From Campylobacter vulpis (GTDB lineage Bacteria; Campylobacterota; Campylobacteria; Campylobacterales; Campylobacteraceae): 64,000 nucleotides of DNA. Below, piece after piece: positions 1-9,131 of the stretch. The translations under genes were made by a program, and so were the position numbers. The stretch lies in NCBI RefSeq assembly GCF_014217995.1, contig NZ_CP041617.1:62001-126000 (forward strand), written 5' to 3'. The notes beneath the pieces are model-generated. The model saw only the letters and a list, made by a program, of their open reading frames with translations. It did no database searches and had not been told where the DNA came from. Position 1 is the first letter of the stretch. Each line of letters starts with the position of its first letter.

Positions 1-1
1 A

Positions 2-222
2 AATATCATAAAGCGGCATATTGGAGCAAAAGATGGAGATAAATTGATAGATTTGGAAGTTATTCCTTATTTGGAAAGAGAAAAGCGAAGCTAATTGAGA
101 AAATTTCTTCTTTTGGTTTTAAGGTGGAGCATTCGTTAAATACCGATACTGAGGCGTTTGGAGACTCTACATTCATTATTTTAAAAAGGATTAAAAATGA
201 AACTCAAATTTGGGGAATTTAA
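2..222 (+). pseudogene. Decayed 3' end of an unidentified gene
   Basis: The sequence reads as coding in two frames: one open from the window start to a TAA at 92-94, the second from about 88 to a TAA at 220-222 (reads KLIEKISSFGFKVEHSLN, later FGDSTFIILKRI). Together they look like the C-terminal part of one protein broken by a frameshift near 88-92. The end overlaps the ATG of the following ATP-grasp remnant, as in a former operon. I do not recognise the family. The real extent to the left of the window is unknown. Confidence 0.4.
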
Positions 223-1099
223 ACTTCCAAATGCTAAATTCTTTTTGCTCCAAGATGAAAGCGAGCTAAAATTTGCCATTGCTAAAATAGGCTTTCCCTT
301 AATCATTAAGTCTTATGATTTTGGTGGAAGTGGGGGCGTTTTTCTAGCCTTTAATGAGGCAGAGGCGATAAAGGGCTTAAAGGAGGCAAAAGAACTCATC
401 GCTAAACATAAAGAAAATTTAAAATCCAAGGCGATAAGTATTTGATAGAGGAATATCTAGCCTCTAAAGAGGAGATTTCTGTTGAAGTGCTTTACGGAAA
501 GAATTTTTATAAAACCTTATGCGTGAGTGAAAAATATCTTTTCAATGAGCCTTATTTTAGCAAAATGACACATTTAGTGCCAAGCCATAGGCTTAAAGAC
601 AATGCCTTAAACGACCTAGTACATAGAGCTTGTAAGGCTTTAGGCATTGATATGGGTATTGCACATGTGGAGATTAAGATTAAGAATGGAAATTTTTATC
701 TCATAGAGGTGGGCACTAGAACAGGAGGAGATGGGATAATGGACCAGATAGAAAACGCTTTTGACTTCAATCTTTATCATTTACACATTGCCTCTTATTT
801 GGGTGCTAATTTAGAACATTACGAAGTTCCAGAAGCAAAAAGAACCACAAGCATAGCCTTTTTAAAGGCTAAAATAGGCACAATCAAAAGGATTCATCTG
901 CCTCAAAAACTCCCCTCAAGAATTCACCAGCCTTAAAATCACAGCAAATATTGGAGATAAAAGCGTAGAGGCGAAGGACTGGAGTACGAGAGAGGAGGTT
1001 GTGGAATTGATTTGGGGCAATCATTTCTTTAAAGAAAAGACAACCTTACCTATCGACTTGGCAAATGCTTTGAGTGAACAGATTTTCGAGCTTGAATGA
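197..1099 (+). pseudogene. ATP-grasp ligase, frameshifted remnant
   Basis: Three pieces in different frames form one ATP-grasp protein: 197-445, about 440-936, and about 913-1099. The first has the lysine strand IGFPLIIKSYDFGGSGGV. The second carries the metal-binding end HVEIKIKNGNFYLIEVG followed by TRTGGDGI. The third ends at TGA 1097-1099. At least two frameshifts (near 440 and near 900-915) disrupt it, and the domain that normally precedes ATP-grasp seems missing. Family members join an acid to an amine using ATP (carboxylate-amine ligases). The substrate cannot be told. The MFS remnant follows with an ATGA overlap, suggesting an old biosynthesis/export operon. Confidence 0.75.
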
Positions 1100-1898
1100 T
1101 GTATGTTTATATCTTACTTTCAGGGCTTTACTCCTTAAGTTGCGAGGCTTTAATCCTTGCGATTCACTAGCTTATGGCGACGAAAAATTACTCCTTTTCT
1201 TACCTAACGATTTTAGTTGCCTTGACTTTTTTACCCGCTATCTTAGTGCCTTTATCTTACAAAAATAAAACCATGAGTGGCTCAAAACTCACAGCTTATG
1301 CACTTTTTGTTTCTTTTTCGACCACTTTGCTCTTATTTTTTACGCAACATCAACTTTTAATCCTTGCCTTAATACTACACTTTGGCTCTTCTTTTTTATT
1401 ATGGAGTCAAGTTGGGAGGCGTGGTTTCCAGTCTTAGCAAAGACTCATACTAAGGAAAAAATTCTTAAATTGAGCTTCTTATCGATGGGTGCGAATCAAG
1501 CAAGTTTAATGCTAGGACCCATTATTGCCACTTTAATTTTAAAGATAAGCCCCAAATGATTATTTTAATAAGCTCTTTGCTTTTCTTATTTGTCTTTTTT
1601 ATGGTGTTTTTTACCTCACAAAAGCGAGTGAATTAAAAGAGGAAACTTACACAAATGAAAAAAAATAAAAACTTCTAGCATGATCCACCTAGCCCTCTTT
1701 AACTTTATGCTCTCTGTGCAAATTACCTTTGAAAAGGGCGATATGACAGAGTTTGGGATTTTAGATGCGACGATGGGTTTGAGTATGATATTCTCAAGCC
1801 TTTTGCTTTCTAAAAAGGCATTATATAAGCTTTTCATACTCTATAAACTTAATGTTATCTTACTTATCTTTGCCATTTTGCTTTGGGGATTTTGGTAG
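1096..1898 (+). pseudogene. MFS transporter, multiply disrupted remnant
   Basis: Hydrophobic coding pieces run in succession. The ATG at 1096 opens a frame that meets an in-frame TAG at 1168-1170 and continues (MATKNYSFSYLTILVALTFL...) to 1437. A frameshift at the T-run near 1392 leads into ESSWEAWFPVLAKT and NQASLMLGPIIATLIL up to 1559. Another shift gives a piece ending at 1636, and the last piece is 1680-1898 (FEKGDMTEFGILDATMG). The motifs are typical of major facilitator permeases. With one nonsense codon and about three frameshifts the gene is dead. The 1899-2006 stretch holds no clear gene and may be further decayed sequence. Confidence 0.7.
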
Positions 1899-2006
1899 GA
1901 TTTTATCTTTAAAATCTTTTTATTGGGCTTTAAAAATGGGTTTTAAATAGATTGTTTTACTTCGCATACAAAGAGGATACGCGGTGCATTTGAAAATTTA
2001 CGAGGA

Positions 2007-2033
2007 AAAGATGAGGACATCTTCCTCATCTTT
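2007..2033 (-). terminator. Hairpin terminator of the rplU-rpmA operon
   Basis: A perfect 11-bp stem (2007-2017 with 2023-2033) closes a 5-nt loop and overlaps the last two bases of the rpmA stop codon. On the minus strand it is followed by TTTTCC. The position fits an intrinsic terminator. The U-tract is short. Confidence 0.55.
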
Positions 2034-2286
2034 ACGCAGGATAAACGGAGACTTTTTTTCTATCTTTATCTTTTCTTTCAAATTTGACAAAGCCATCAAT
2101 TAAAGCGAAAATGGTATGATCTTTACCCATTCCCACATTGTTTCCAGCGTGAGTTGCTGTGCCTCTTTGGCGGATGATGATATTTCCTGCACGGACAAAT
2201 TCGCCACCAAATTTTTTCACACCCAAACGGCGACCTATGGAATCGCGGTTATTTTGCGTTGAGCCTTGACCTTTCTTGTGTGCCAT
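2032..2286 (-). CDS. rpmA: 50S ribosomal protein L27
   Basis: The 84-residue product begins [18 protein letters not shown] and contains [10 protein letters not shown] and [18 protein letters not shown], the hallmark L27 blocks. The N-terminal tail reaches the peptidyl-transferase centre of the large subunit. It follows rplU by 9 nt, so the two are co-transcribed. Usually in Campylobacter the GTPase gene obgE follows. Here decayed foreign-looking genes follow instead. Confidence 0.97.
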   Translation of the reverse strand: MAHKKGQGSTQNNRDSIGRRLGVKKFGGEFVRAGNIIIRQRGTATHAGNNVGMGKDHTIFALIDGFVKFERKDKDRKKVSVYPA

Positions 2287-2295
2287 TTTTACTCC

Positions 2296-2604
2296 TTAAG
2301 CTTTGATTTCTTTAACTTTGACGCGTGTGAAAGACCTTCTAAAACCTTTTTTTAGTTTAGAATCTTTTCTGCGTCTTTTTTTATAAATTACGACCTTTTT
2401 GTCTCTGCCGTGATTAATCACTTCTAAAACAACCTTTGCGCCTGCTACAAAAGGCGCACCTACCTTTAATTCCTTATCATTGATCGCAAGCACTTCACTT
2501 ACCTCAATGCTAGATTTCTCTTCAGCTTCAAAGCGGTCTAATTTAAGCTCATCGCCTACGCTAAGCTTATACTGCTTTCCGCTGTGTTTGATAATAGCAT
2601 ACAT
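2296..2604 (-). CDS. rplU: 50S ribosomal protein L21
   Basis: The 102-residue product starts [20 protein letters not shown] and ends with the basic [19 protein letters not shown] region typical of L21, a 23S rRNA-binding protein of the large subunit. It is full length. It is the first gene of the rplU-rpmA operon, with a TATAAT box about 80 nt upstream of its ATG. Confidence 0.97.
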   Translation of the reverse strand: MYAIIKHSGKQYKLSVGDELKLDRFEAEEKSSIEVSEVLAINDKELKVGAPFVAGAKVVLEVINHGRDKKVVIYKKRRRKDSKLKKGFRRSFTRVKVKEIKA

Positions 2605-2682
2605 TGCTCTTTCCTTTAAATGGTAGTCCTACAAAGCACCAAAAATTTGGATTTAAAAGCTCTAGTAGTTATAAAAGGGCTT

Positions 2683-2688
2683 ATTATA
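2683..2688 (-). promoter_or_regulatory. Probable -10 box of rplU-rpmA
   Basis: The minus strand reads TATAAT in an AT-rich stretch between the lipoprotein cluster and rplU. Housekeeping promoters in Campylobacter usually show only a clear -10. The roughly 75-nt leader is compatible with a ribosomal-protein operon. Confidence 0.5.
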
Positions 2689-2710
2689 TAAAAATTAGCT
2701 TTAAATTTTA

Positions 2711-3913
2711 TTAAAAACCAAGATTTACACCGCCGCCTTCCTCTACTTTGTAATTTGCATCACGTCCTATTGTATAGCCATTTCCACTTTCATTATGATT
2801 TAAGGGACGACATATATCGCCCACCTTAACACTACCTTCTGTGATTTTTGCGTAAGAGAGTTTGGGCGTGGAGCGTGTTACTTCTATGCTACCACTTTTT
2901 GTTTCTATTCTGCCTGTTGTTTCTTTTGTGTAAGAGTCTTTTATAACTTTACCAAGAGAAAAGCACTCATAAACATCACCTCGATTTAAAATTTGTGAAA
3001 AAATAACCTCATTACTTTCTACACTGACGACCTTTAAGGGATAAATAGCGTTTAAAATATCATTTGAAATTCGGTTAGCAATTTGACTTAAAATCTGCTC
3101 ATTTGCACTCAAACTATTATCTTTAGGGCTAACTTTCATTGAAAGTGTGTTGGCAAATTTAATTTGTCTTGTTGCAAATAAAAGCACACGATAATCTATC
3201 ACAACCTCAGCTTCTATTTTACTTTTTCCTGTCAAATTACTTGTTTTTTGCTTCCCATCAAGTGCAGAAATTGAAAAAAGCAAGATGTAATCCGTCCCTA
3301 GCACATTTTTAAGCTTGTAAATTTCATCTTTTGCCGCATTGCCGCTTTGAATTAAAGCTTTTTCCATTTCATAGTAGCCATTTGAATCTCTATCTAAGAC
3401 ATTAAATTTCCTACTTTGAAGTAAATTTGTGATGATTTTTTGCTCTAAGGCAGCACCAATTCCTCTTTTTGTGGGGTCTGGTGTGGAGTCAAAGACGCTG
3501 ATGCTTCTACGATTATCCGCACTAAGTCCAGGTGCTTTATACTTCTTAGTTGTTGTAGTTTTGAAAATTGTAACATTAGCCATATATTTGCCATTTTCAT
3601 CTTGTTCGACACTATTGATCTCATAGCTATCCACTCTGCCCTTAGTCGCTTTTGAAATTTGCTCACTATAATGATCTTGTATAGTCGTATCTAAGCCATT
3701 TGAAAAAACGCTTGAGTTAGACTTTCTAAGGGAATTTATATTAACTCCGCCCATTTTACCGACCGCTTCAATAATGGCATTATTAATCGCCTCTTCTCTT
3801 GTCAAGCCCACCCCCTCACCTGTGCTTGATTGAGTGCTAGTTGAAGTTATTACTTTTGCATTAAGGCTTAGACTTAAAAATAAGCTTAAGAAAAAAATTT
3901 GAATAATTTTCAT
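2711..3913 (-). CDS. CsgG/curli-assembly-like secreted protein
   Basis: The 400-residue protein has an N-terminal signal peptide (SLFLSLSLNAKVITS) and no lipobox. The block around residues 130-240 (RRSISVFDSTPDP, LEQKIITNLLQSRKFNVLDR, GTDYILLFSISAL) resembles the CsgG domain, a periplasmic/outer-membrane fold found in curli export proteins and in LpoB-type factors. It is the last gene of a five-gene cluster transcribed towards rplU. It matches C. jejuni Cj0093 by position, from memory. The precise function is unknown. An envelope-assembly role is inferred from the fold and neighbours. Confidence 0.7.
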   Translation of the reverse strand: MKIIQIFFLSLFLSLSLNAKVITSTSTQSSTGEGVGLTREEAINNAIIEAVGKMGGVNINSLRKSNSSVFSNGLDTTIQDHYSEQISKATKGRVDSYEINSVEQDENGKYMANVTIFKTTTTKKYKAPGLSADNRRSISVFDSTPDPTKRGIGAALEQKIITNLLQSRKFNVLDRDSNGYYEMEKALIQSGNAAKDEIYKLKNVLGTDYILLFSISALDGKQKTSNLTGKSKIEAEVVIDYRVLLFATRQIKFANTLSMKVSPKDNSLSANEQILSQIANRISNDILNAIYPLKVVSVESNEVIFSQILNRGDVYECFSLGKVIKDSYTKETTGRIETKSGSIEVTRSTPKLSYAKITEGSVKVGDICRPLNHNESGNGYTIGRDANYKVEEGGGVNLGF

Positions 3914-3923
3914 TGCTTACTCC

Positions 3924-5252
3924 TTAAAAATCGTCTATGTTATTGACAATATTAGAGCTTCTTTGCACCTTTTCTCCGCTTGATTTAGAAGTTGTGCCTT
4001 GAGAATTTGGCTTTTGATGAAGCATTTCGTTGGTATTTTTAAGATTAGCAAAAGAATAAACTCTCACAACGCCAGTATGCTCCACGCCATTTTCAGCGGT
4101 GAAACTCCAGCGTTTTAAAGTGCGAATTCCGCGAATTTTACCACTTGATTTAGTTTTGACTTGTTGATTGATTTTATCAATCACATTTGCCATTGTGCTT
4201 TCTATTTCCTCCGTGCTACCATCATTAACGCTAACGCTTTGTTTAATGCTTTGCTCAAAGTTATCTCCCGTAGTTTGCTCATCTTTTAAGCTTACATTAA
4301 GATTTATAAATTCAATAATCGCCGCATTAGCTTGATTTAACGCACTTTCTTTAGAGGCGTTCTCTAAGCGATTTGTAATTCTTGCATCGCTTGCATTTGG
4401 CACGAAGCCCCAATGCCCATAGCTTAAAATCACAGGCACACCATTTTCATCATAAACAAGGCGAATTCCATATTCATTGGCAAAGCCTGCATTTTCTTTA
4501 GGCAAATATTCCATTATATTTTTGCCTTTACCTTTAATGAGGCTTTCTCTACCAAGTGCCATATCGCGGGCGATTTGACGCGTTTTATTGGAGATGACAG
4601 CTACAACACCTATGCGGTAAGCACCATTTTTATGTGTTATGATACTTTGCACAGGGACTAAGCCACTCATTTGTCCCGCTGCATTTATTATGATTTTAGT
4701 GATAAATTCATCTTTAAGCAATGTTTTCTTACGCTCTTCACTCAATCCCTCAACGCCAACACCTAAATCTTTCAACGCAGCATCAAGTTTTGCACCCACT
4801 AATTGCGTCAATTTGCCAAAAATTTGCTCCATAGTCCCGCCCTTAGGAAGTTCTTCAAATTCTTTTGCATTGGTAGAATTGTCCGCATAGTATTTTGAAA
4901 TTCTTTCTGTCGCACTTCTACCAAAGGCATCTTTTATAAAATTTCTTTGTAAATTTAAAATTGCCCTTTGATAAGCTACTGATAAAGCTTTAGCAAATTC
5001 AGGGTCATTTTCTTTCAGCAAAACTTCCGCTTCTCCTGTATAAAAGGTCTTTCCGTCCTTTGTTTGAGAATATTCTATATTATATTTTTGTGCAAATTCA
5101 TCAAAAAAATCATCTAAGCTTTGAGGGCTAATATCTTTTTGGTTAGCGTCTGAAAGCTCATTTTGTAAATTAATATCATTTTGTGAAATTTCTATGGGTT
5201 TTGCGTATAAAAAACCTACGAGAATTAAAGAGTTAATTAATATTTTTTTCAT
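3924..5252 (-). CDS. Exported protein of the LpoB cluster (DUF6844-like)
   Basis: The 442-residue protein has a signal peptide (MKKILINSLILVGFLYAKP) and no obvious lipobox. The middle holds conserved-looking segments (SVAYQRAILNLQRNFIKDAFGR, AYRIGVVAVISNKTRQIARDMA, LSYGHWGFVPNA). The C-terminus is Ser/Asn-rich. I know this family only as a companion of CsgG-like and LpoB-like genes (C. jejuni Cj0092 position; the DUF6844 assignment is from memory). It precedes the CsgG-like gene by 10 nt. The function is not known, but it probably acts in the periplasm or outer membrane with its neighbours. Confidence 0.65.
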   Translation of the reverse strand: MKKILINSLILVGFLYAKPIEISQNDINLQNELSDANQKDISPQSLDDFFDEFAQKYNIEYSQTKDGKTFYTGEAEVLLKENDPEFAKALSVAYQRAILNLQRNFIKDAFGRSATERISKYYADNSTNAKEFEELPKGGTMEQIFGKLTQLVGAKLDAALKDLGVGVEGLSEERKKTLLKDEFITKIIINAAGQMSGLVPVQSIITHKNGAYRIGVVAVISNKTRQIARDMALGRESLIKGKGKNIMEYLPKENAGFANEYGIRLVYDENGVPVILSYGHWGFVPNASDARITNRLENASKESALNQANAAIIEFINLNVSLKDEQTTGDNFEQSIKQSVSVNDGSTEEIESTMANVIDKINQQVKTKSSGKIRGIRTLKRWSFTAENGVEHTGVVRVYSFANLKNTNEMLHQKPNSQGTTSKSSGEKVQRSSNIVNNIDDF

Positions 5253-5319
5253 TTTTGTCCTTTGAGTTTATCAAAAGTCTAAGCTTCATCGAAACTTAGA
5301 CAACTTGAGGTTTAAAGAT

Positions 5320-5943
5320 TTACCAAGTTACACTTTTGCTTGAACCTGTTTTGTCTATCGTTTGCTCATCTTCCCAATACACAAGTCCTGAATTTAAGTC
5401 AGTTAATCTTAGTAAAAAGAAGTATTCTACCTGTATTTTGCCATTGCTTAACTTGACATTATCTTGGCGGATTTTACCTGCTAAAGAAAAGTCAGGAGAG
5501 ACAAGTGTGCCTTTTTTAGCTATGGTATTTTGATTAAACTCGTCATTATCCCTAAGCTCTCTCACATCTTCGCTCATACTATCAAGTGCCCCACCAGCTG
5601 CTACGGCTGAAGTTAGCACAAATTTACCCGATTTTCTTAAAGCGGTAGTGATTTTAGCGGTTAATTTTTCCGTGTCTATTCTTTGTGGAGTATCATTAAT
5701 AACTCTACCAATGGCAATAACCTTTCTAGTTCCAGGCTTAATATTCGCAAAGGCTGGATCGCTAAGCATACTATTTATCATCGTTTCAGCCGCATTTTCA
5801 AAATCTTCTCTATCAAGTCCTAAAGTAAGCGCATCGCCCTTTTTTACCTGAGAAGCCTTGCCATCTGTGTAGGTGCTTTGCACACAACCGCCTAAAAACA
5901 AAGACCCTGCTAAAAATGCTGTTAAAATTTTTGTTTTTTTCAT
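5320..5943 (-). CDS. lpoB: LpoB-family outer-membrane lipoprotein
   Basis: The 207-residue protein has a lipobox, LFLGGC with Cys at about residue 20, so it is predicted to be lipid-anchored. The body (RKVIAIGRVINDTPQRIDTEKL, ALRKSGKFVLTSA, DFSLAGKIRQD, YFFLLRLTDLNSGLVYWEDEQTI) matches the penicillin-binding-protein activator LpoB family, which in E. coli stimulates PBP1b from the outer membrane. That Campylobacter members do the same is an inference. The cluster also includes YcfL-like and COG3014-like lipoproteins, the same partners seen next to LpoB in other proteobacteria. Confidence 0.8.
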   Translation of the reverse strand: MKKTKILTAFLAGSLFLGGCVQSTYTDGKASQVKKGDALTLGLDREDFENAAETMINSMLSDPAFANIKPGTRKVIAIGRVINDTPQRIDTEKLTAKITTALRKSGKFVLTSAVAAGGALDSMSEDVRELRDNDEFNQNTIAKKGTLVSPDFSLAGKIRQDNVKLSNGKIQVEYFFLLRLTDLNSGLVYWEDEQTIDKTGSSKSVTW

Positions 5944-5958
5944 TGTTTTTCCTTTCGA

Positions 5959-6327
5959 TTAATTTTTTGTTTTCATATCAATTCTAAAATCGACCGCTCT
6001 TTTATCAAAAGCAAGTTTTTTTAAAATCACCTCTTGACCTGCTGGAATTCTTATAAACTCATAGTCTTCTTTAACGGAATTTCTAAGCACAAAGCCGTCT
6101 TTGTCTAGCCAATTTACCTTATAAAACACATCTTTAGCAAAAGTGCTTTTTAGCACGAGTTCGACCTCTAAAAAGCCATTGTCATTAATGCGTTGTTTTA
6201 TTTGCTTGACAAGGCTTTTGGGTAAATTTGAGTTCAAATTTACACTAGAAAATTTATTTGTATTTTGTTGTGTGGGAGCACAAGCACATAAAAAAAGCAT
6301 AGTAAAAAGTAGAAAATATTTTTTCAT
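5959..6327 (-). CDS. YcfL-like lipoprotein (DUF1425)
   Basis: The 122-residue product has a signal sequence with a lipobox (MLFLCAC, modified Cys near residue 15). The mature part (FLEVELVLKSTFAKDVFYKVNWLDKDGF, PAGQEVILKKLAFDKRAVDFRI) matches the DUF1425/YcfL pattern, a small immunoglobulin-like fold. It lies 15 nt upstream of lpoB and 9 nt after the 453-residue lipoprotein gene, so it is in the same operon. The molecular role is unknown. Confidence 0.7.
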   Translation of the reverse strand: MKKYFLLFTMLFLCACAPTQQNTNKFSSVNLNSNLPKSLVKQIKQRINDNGFLEVELVLKSTFAKDVFYKVNWLDKDGFVLRNSVKEDYEFIRIPAGQEVILKKLAFDKRAVDFRIDMKTKN

Positions 6328-6336
6328 TTTTAGCCT

Positions 6337-7698
6337 TTATTTTTCGATGATTTGAACATTGACGGGTAAGACAGGTGAAAAAGAACGCACGATTATAAGA
6401 GCATTTTTCTTTTTATCGAGTGTTGTGTTGAAAAGTTCTGCCCCTTGAGGGTTTTTGAGGCTGATTTCGCCTTTATTTTCTACCATAGCTACGGAAATAT
6501 TTTTTGGTAAGCCTCTCCAGCTTCTTACATCAGCTTTATTGGTCGCCGCTGTGGCAACAGAACTTGCTAAAGTGAGCCAACCGCCTGTGGAGTCGTTATT
6601 TGCTACTACAAGATTTAAAGTCGTTTTAAGAATTGTTTGTGCTAAGGCTTTGCTAATCATTGCCGGCATATTGATTTTAAATTCCGTTGCGACAATATTA
6701 TCTAAATCAACAAATTGAGAAGTTTTTGCTCCATTTACCTTTATAAATTCAAAAGAGCCTTCTCTTTTCTTCAATGTTTGCAAAGCTACGCTCGCACTAA
6801 TGATTTTGCCCTCAACTAGGAAAGGTAAGGTTAAAGTAAAGTCATCTTTCACCACGCCAAAGCCATTTTCATAAACGACAAAAATGTATTTTTTCTTATT
6901 TTTAGAACTCTTGCGTGAAGCATCTTTAAAAAGTTTTGCTTGTTTTGTGATTTCAGCATTTTTAGAATTGATGGCGGCGACCTCTCTAAAAAGTCCTCCT
7001 GCCTTTCTAAAATCATTATCCATAAAGAAAAACACGGAAGCTAAATAGCTCGCATAAGGATTGATGAAATTTTTAGTCGTGTCAAAAGCTTCAAATAAAT
7101 GCTCGTATTCTTTATCAATAATCTTAGCATTTTCGTTCATATTTTGTTGATAATTTGGATCTTCTTTGGCTTTTTTAAGTTCTTCTCTATTTTTTTCTAT
7201 TTCTTTGGCAAAATATTCTTTGGCTTTATCTTGTCTCATTAAGGCACGATTAAATTCTACTCTAGCATTTGCATAGTCGCTTAAACTCATATAATTTAAG
7301 CCCTTATAAACATTAACCATAATTCTTTCATACAAAGAACCCTCATAATCAACTATGGTATCATTAATCAAAGTTGTTGCAACGACCTTAGCACCCTTTT
7401 TGCCGACATTTTGTAAATCTACATCATATTTATAAGCCTCTTCAGCCCTATCAAAAAAAACATTGCTTTTATTAAAATCACCGCAATTTCTAGCGATCAA
7501 GCCTACATTTAATCCCGTATAAATCACATCATCATTTTTTTCTAATTTTTGCAAATTTGTAGTGTAAATTTCTTCGTTGCAATATTTGTTTATTAAAGCA
7601 TTTTCAAAAGTTGTATTATTTTTGACACCATTAGAACAAGCACTAAGAAGCAAAGCCCCCAAACTAATAAAAATTAACCAGAATTTGAATTTCATCAA
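6337..7698 (-). CDS. COG3014-type lipoprotein with TPR-like N-terminal half
   Basis: The 453-residue product has a lipobox (LLSAC, Cys about residue 21). The region at 55-260 carries helical repeat-like segments (GLNYMSLSDYANARVEFNRALMR, ASVFFFMDNDFRKAGGLFREVA). The C-terminal half is mainly beta-like (RSWRGLPKNISVAMVENKGEIS). This architecture and its place beside YcfL/LpoB homologues fit the COG3014 lipoproteins. It is the first gene of the five-gene cluster, separated from dcuA by a terminator. It is probably an outer-membrane lipoprotein facing the periplasm. Its function is not established. Confidence 0.65.
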   Translation of the reverse strand: MMKFKFWLIFISLGALLLSACSNGVKNNTTFENALINKYCNEEIYTTNLQKLEKNDDVIYTGLNVGLIARNCGDFNKSNVFFDRAEEAYKYDVDLQNVGKKGAKVVATTLINDTIVDYEGSLYERIMVNVYKGLNYMSLSDYANARVEFNRALMRQDKAKEYFAKEIEKNREELKKAKEDPNYQQNMNENAKIIDKEYEHLFEAFDTTKNFINPYASYLASVFFFMDNDFRKAGGLFREVAAINSKNAEITKQAKLFKDASRKSSKNKKKYIFVVYENGFGVVKDDFTLTLPFLVEGKIISASVALQTLKKREGSFEFIKVNGAKTSQFVDLDNIVATEFKINMPAMISKALAQTILKTTLNLVVANNDSTGGWLTLASSVATAATNKADVRSWRGLPKNISVAMVENKGEISLKNPQGAELFNTTLDKKKNALIIVRSFSPVLPVNVQIIEK

Positions 7699-7752
7699 AA
7701 CTCCTTATAAAATAAATGAAAAATTATAACAAAAATAAATAAAGCAAATAAA

Positions 7753-7774
7753 AATTCCCGCTCAAGCGGGAATT
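7753..7774 (-). terminator. Intrinsic terminator of aspA-dcuA
   Basis: A 9-bp perfect stem (AATTCCCGC with GCGGGAATT, 4-nt loop) is followed on the minus strand by TTTTATTT, just past the dcuA stop codon. It separates the dicarboxylate operon from the lipoprotein cluster read in the same direction. Confidence 0.85.
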
Positions 7775-7777
7775 GAA

Positions 7778-9106
7778 TTAAAATAGTGAGATAACCAAGA
7801 AACCTAAAGCCACAGCGATTGCGATAGCTAAAACGCCTGGTAAGAAGAAAGCGTGGTTAAAAATAAATTTACCAATTCTTGTTGAGCCTGTATCGTCCAT
7901 TTGAACCGCACCAAGCAAAGTTGGATAAGTTGGTAAAACGAAAAGTGCAGAAACCGCCGCAAAACAAGCTACAAGCATACCAGAATCCGCAACAGTTGCT
8001 AAACCTAAAGCCGAGATGATAACAGGGGTAATCGCCTTAGCCGTAGCCGCTTGAGAATAAAGAAGCATACTAGCAAAGAAAAATGCTACCGCTAATAGAG
8101 CTGGAGTTTGTTTAACCCACTCACCTGCAACATCTTTAATTGCTTGTTCGTGTCCTGCAACGAAAGTATTTCCAAGCCACGCTACACCAAAAACGCACAC
8201 GCAAGCAGTCATACCACTTTTGAATACGCTAGTATCTAAAATTTTGCCCGGCTCTACCTTACAAAGCCAAGTGATCAAAGCTGCAGCAGTTAGCAAGAAG
8301 CTCATAATAGCAGCATCTCTAGGCATAATTACAGGGTCAATCCACTTGATATTATTTGAAATGGCAGTCGCATATAAAACAACGGCTAAAACTGTGAATA
8401 GGAAAATTCCCACAGAAAGTTTTGCACCCGGCTTGTCTGTGCCGTGTAGAATTTCACCCGCATCTTTAACCAAACCAGCCTTTAAACGCTCTTGATACAC
8501 AGGATCTTTACTTAAATCAAGCGGAGTGATAAGACTAACGATGAAAGCAGTTACCATACAAGCAACGAAAGTAGTAACAATCCAAATTCCTATTAGAGTA
8601 GGATAATTCCAACCAAAACCCTCTAAAACGCCACTCATATAAACAACAGCCGCACTTACAGGAGAGGCGGTAATGCCGATTTGTGAAGAGACAACCATCA
8701 AAGAAAGAGGTGCTGAAGGTCTTATATTTTGAGACTTAGCCACATCTACAACAACAGGCATAAGAGAAAATACTGCATTTCCCGTTCCCGCTAAGATGGT
8801 TAGCAACCAACCGCAAGCCGGAGCTAGATAGTTGATAAAGCGAGGATTTGCTCTTAAAAGCTTTTCAACTACACGCACCATATAATCAAGACCACCTGCT
8901 TGTTGCATAGCAGAAATCGCCGCAATTGCCGCGGCAATGATGAGGATAACATCCCAAGGAATGCTTCCGGGCTTCATACCTAAAACAAGTGATAAAATCA
9001 CAACACCAAGACCACCAGCATAGCCAATAGCAATGCCTCCAAGTCTAATACCGACAAAAATCGCCCCCAAAAGAACGATAAGTTCTAAAATAACCATAAT
9101 ATCCAT
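7778..9106 (-). CDS. dcuA: Anaerobic C4-dicarboxylate transporter
   Basis: The 442-residue inner-membrane protein has about 10-12 hydrophobic helices. It contains the Dcu-family stretches AGTGNAVFSLMPVVVDVAKS and SQIGITASPVSAAVVYMSG. DcuA-type carriers exchange aspartate, fumarate, malate and succinate. It sits 25 nt behind aspA, which makes fumarate from aspartate, so the pair imports aspartate and exports the succinate made after fumarate respiration. This is the same arrangement as C. jejuni Cj0087-Cj0088, from memory. DcuA rather than DcuB is chosen because of the aspA linkage. Confidence 0.92.
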   Translation of the reverse strand: MDIMVILELIVLLGAIFVGIRLGGIAIGYAGGLGVVILSLVLGMKPGSIPWDVILIIAAAIAAISAMQQAGGLDYMVRVVEKLLRANPRFINYLAPACGWLLTILAGTGNAVFSLMPVVVDVAKSQNIRPSAPLSLMVVSSQIGITASPVSAAVVYMSGVLEGFGWNYPTLIGIWIVTTFVACMVTAFIVSLITPLDLSKDPVYQERLKAGLVKDAGEILHGTDKPGAKLSVGIFLFTVLAVVLYATAISNNIKWIDPVIMPRDAAIMSFLLTAAALITWLCKVEPGKILDTSVFKSGMTACVCVFGVAWLGNTFVAGHEQAIKDVAGEWVKQTPALLAVAFFFASMLLYSQAATAKAITPVIISALGLATVADSGMLVACFAAVSALFVLPTYPTLLGAVQMDDTGSTRIGKFIFNHAFFLPGVLAIAIAVALGFLVISLF

Positions 9107-9131
9107 AATTTTCCTTAGTATAAAAAGTTAA

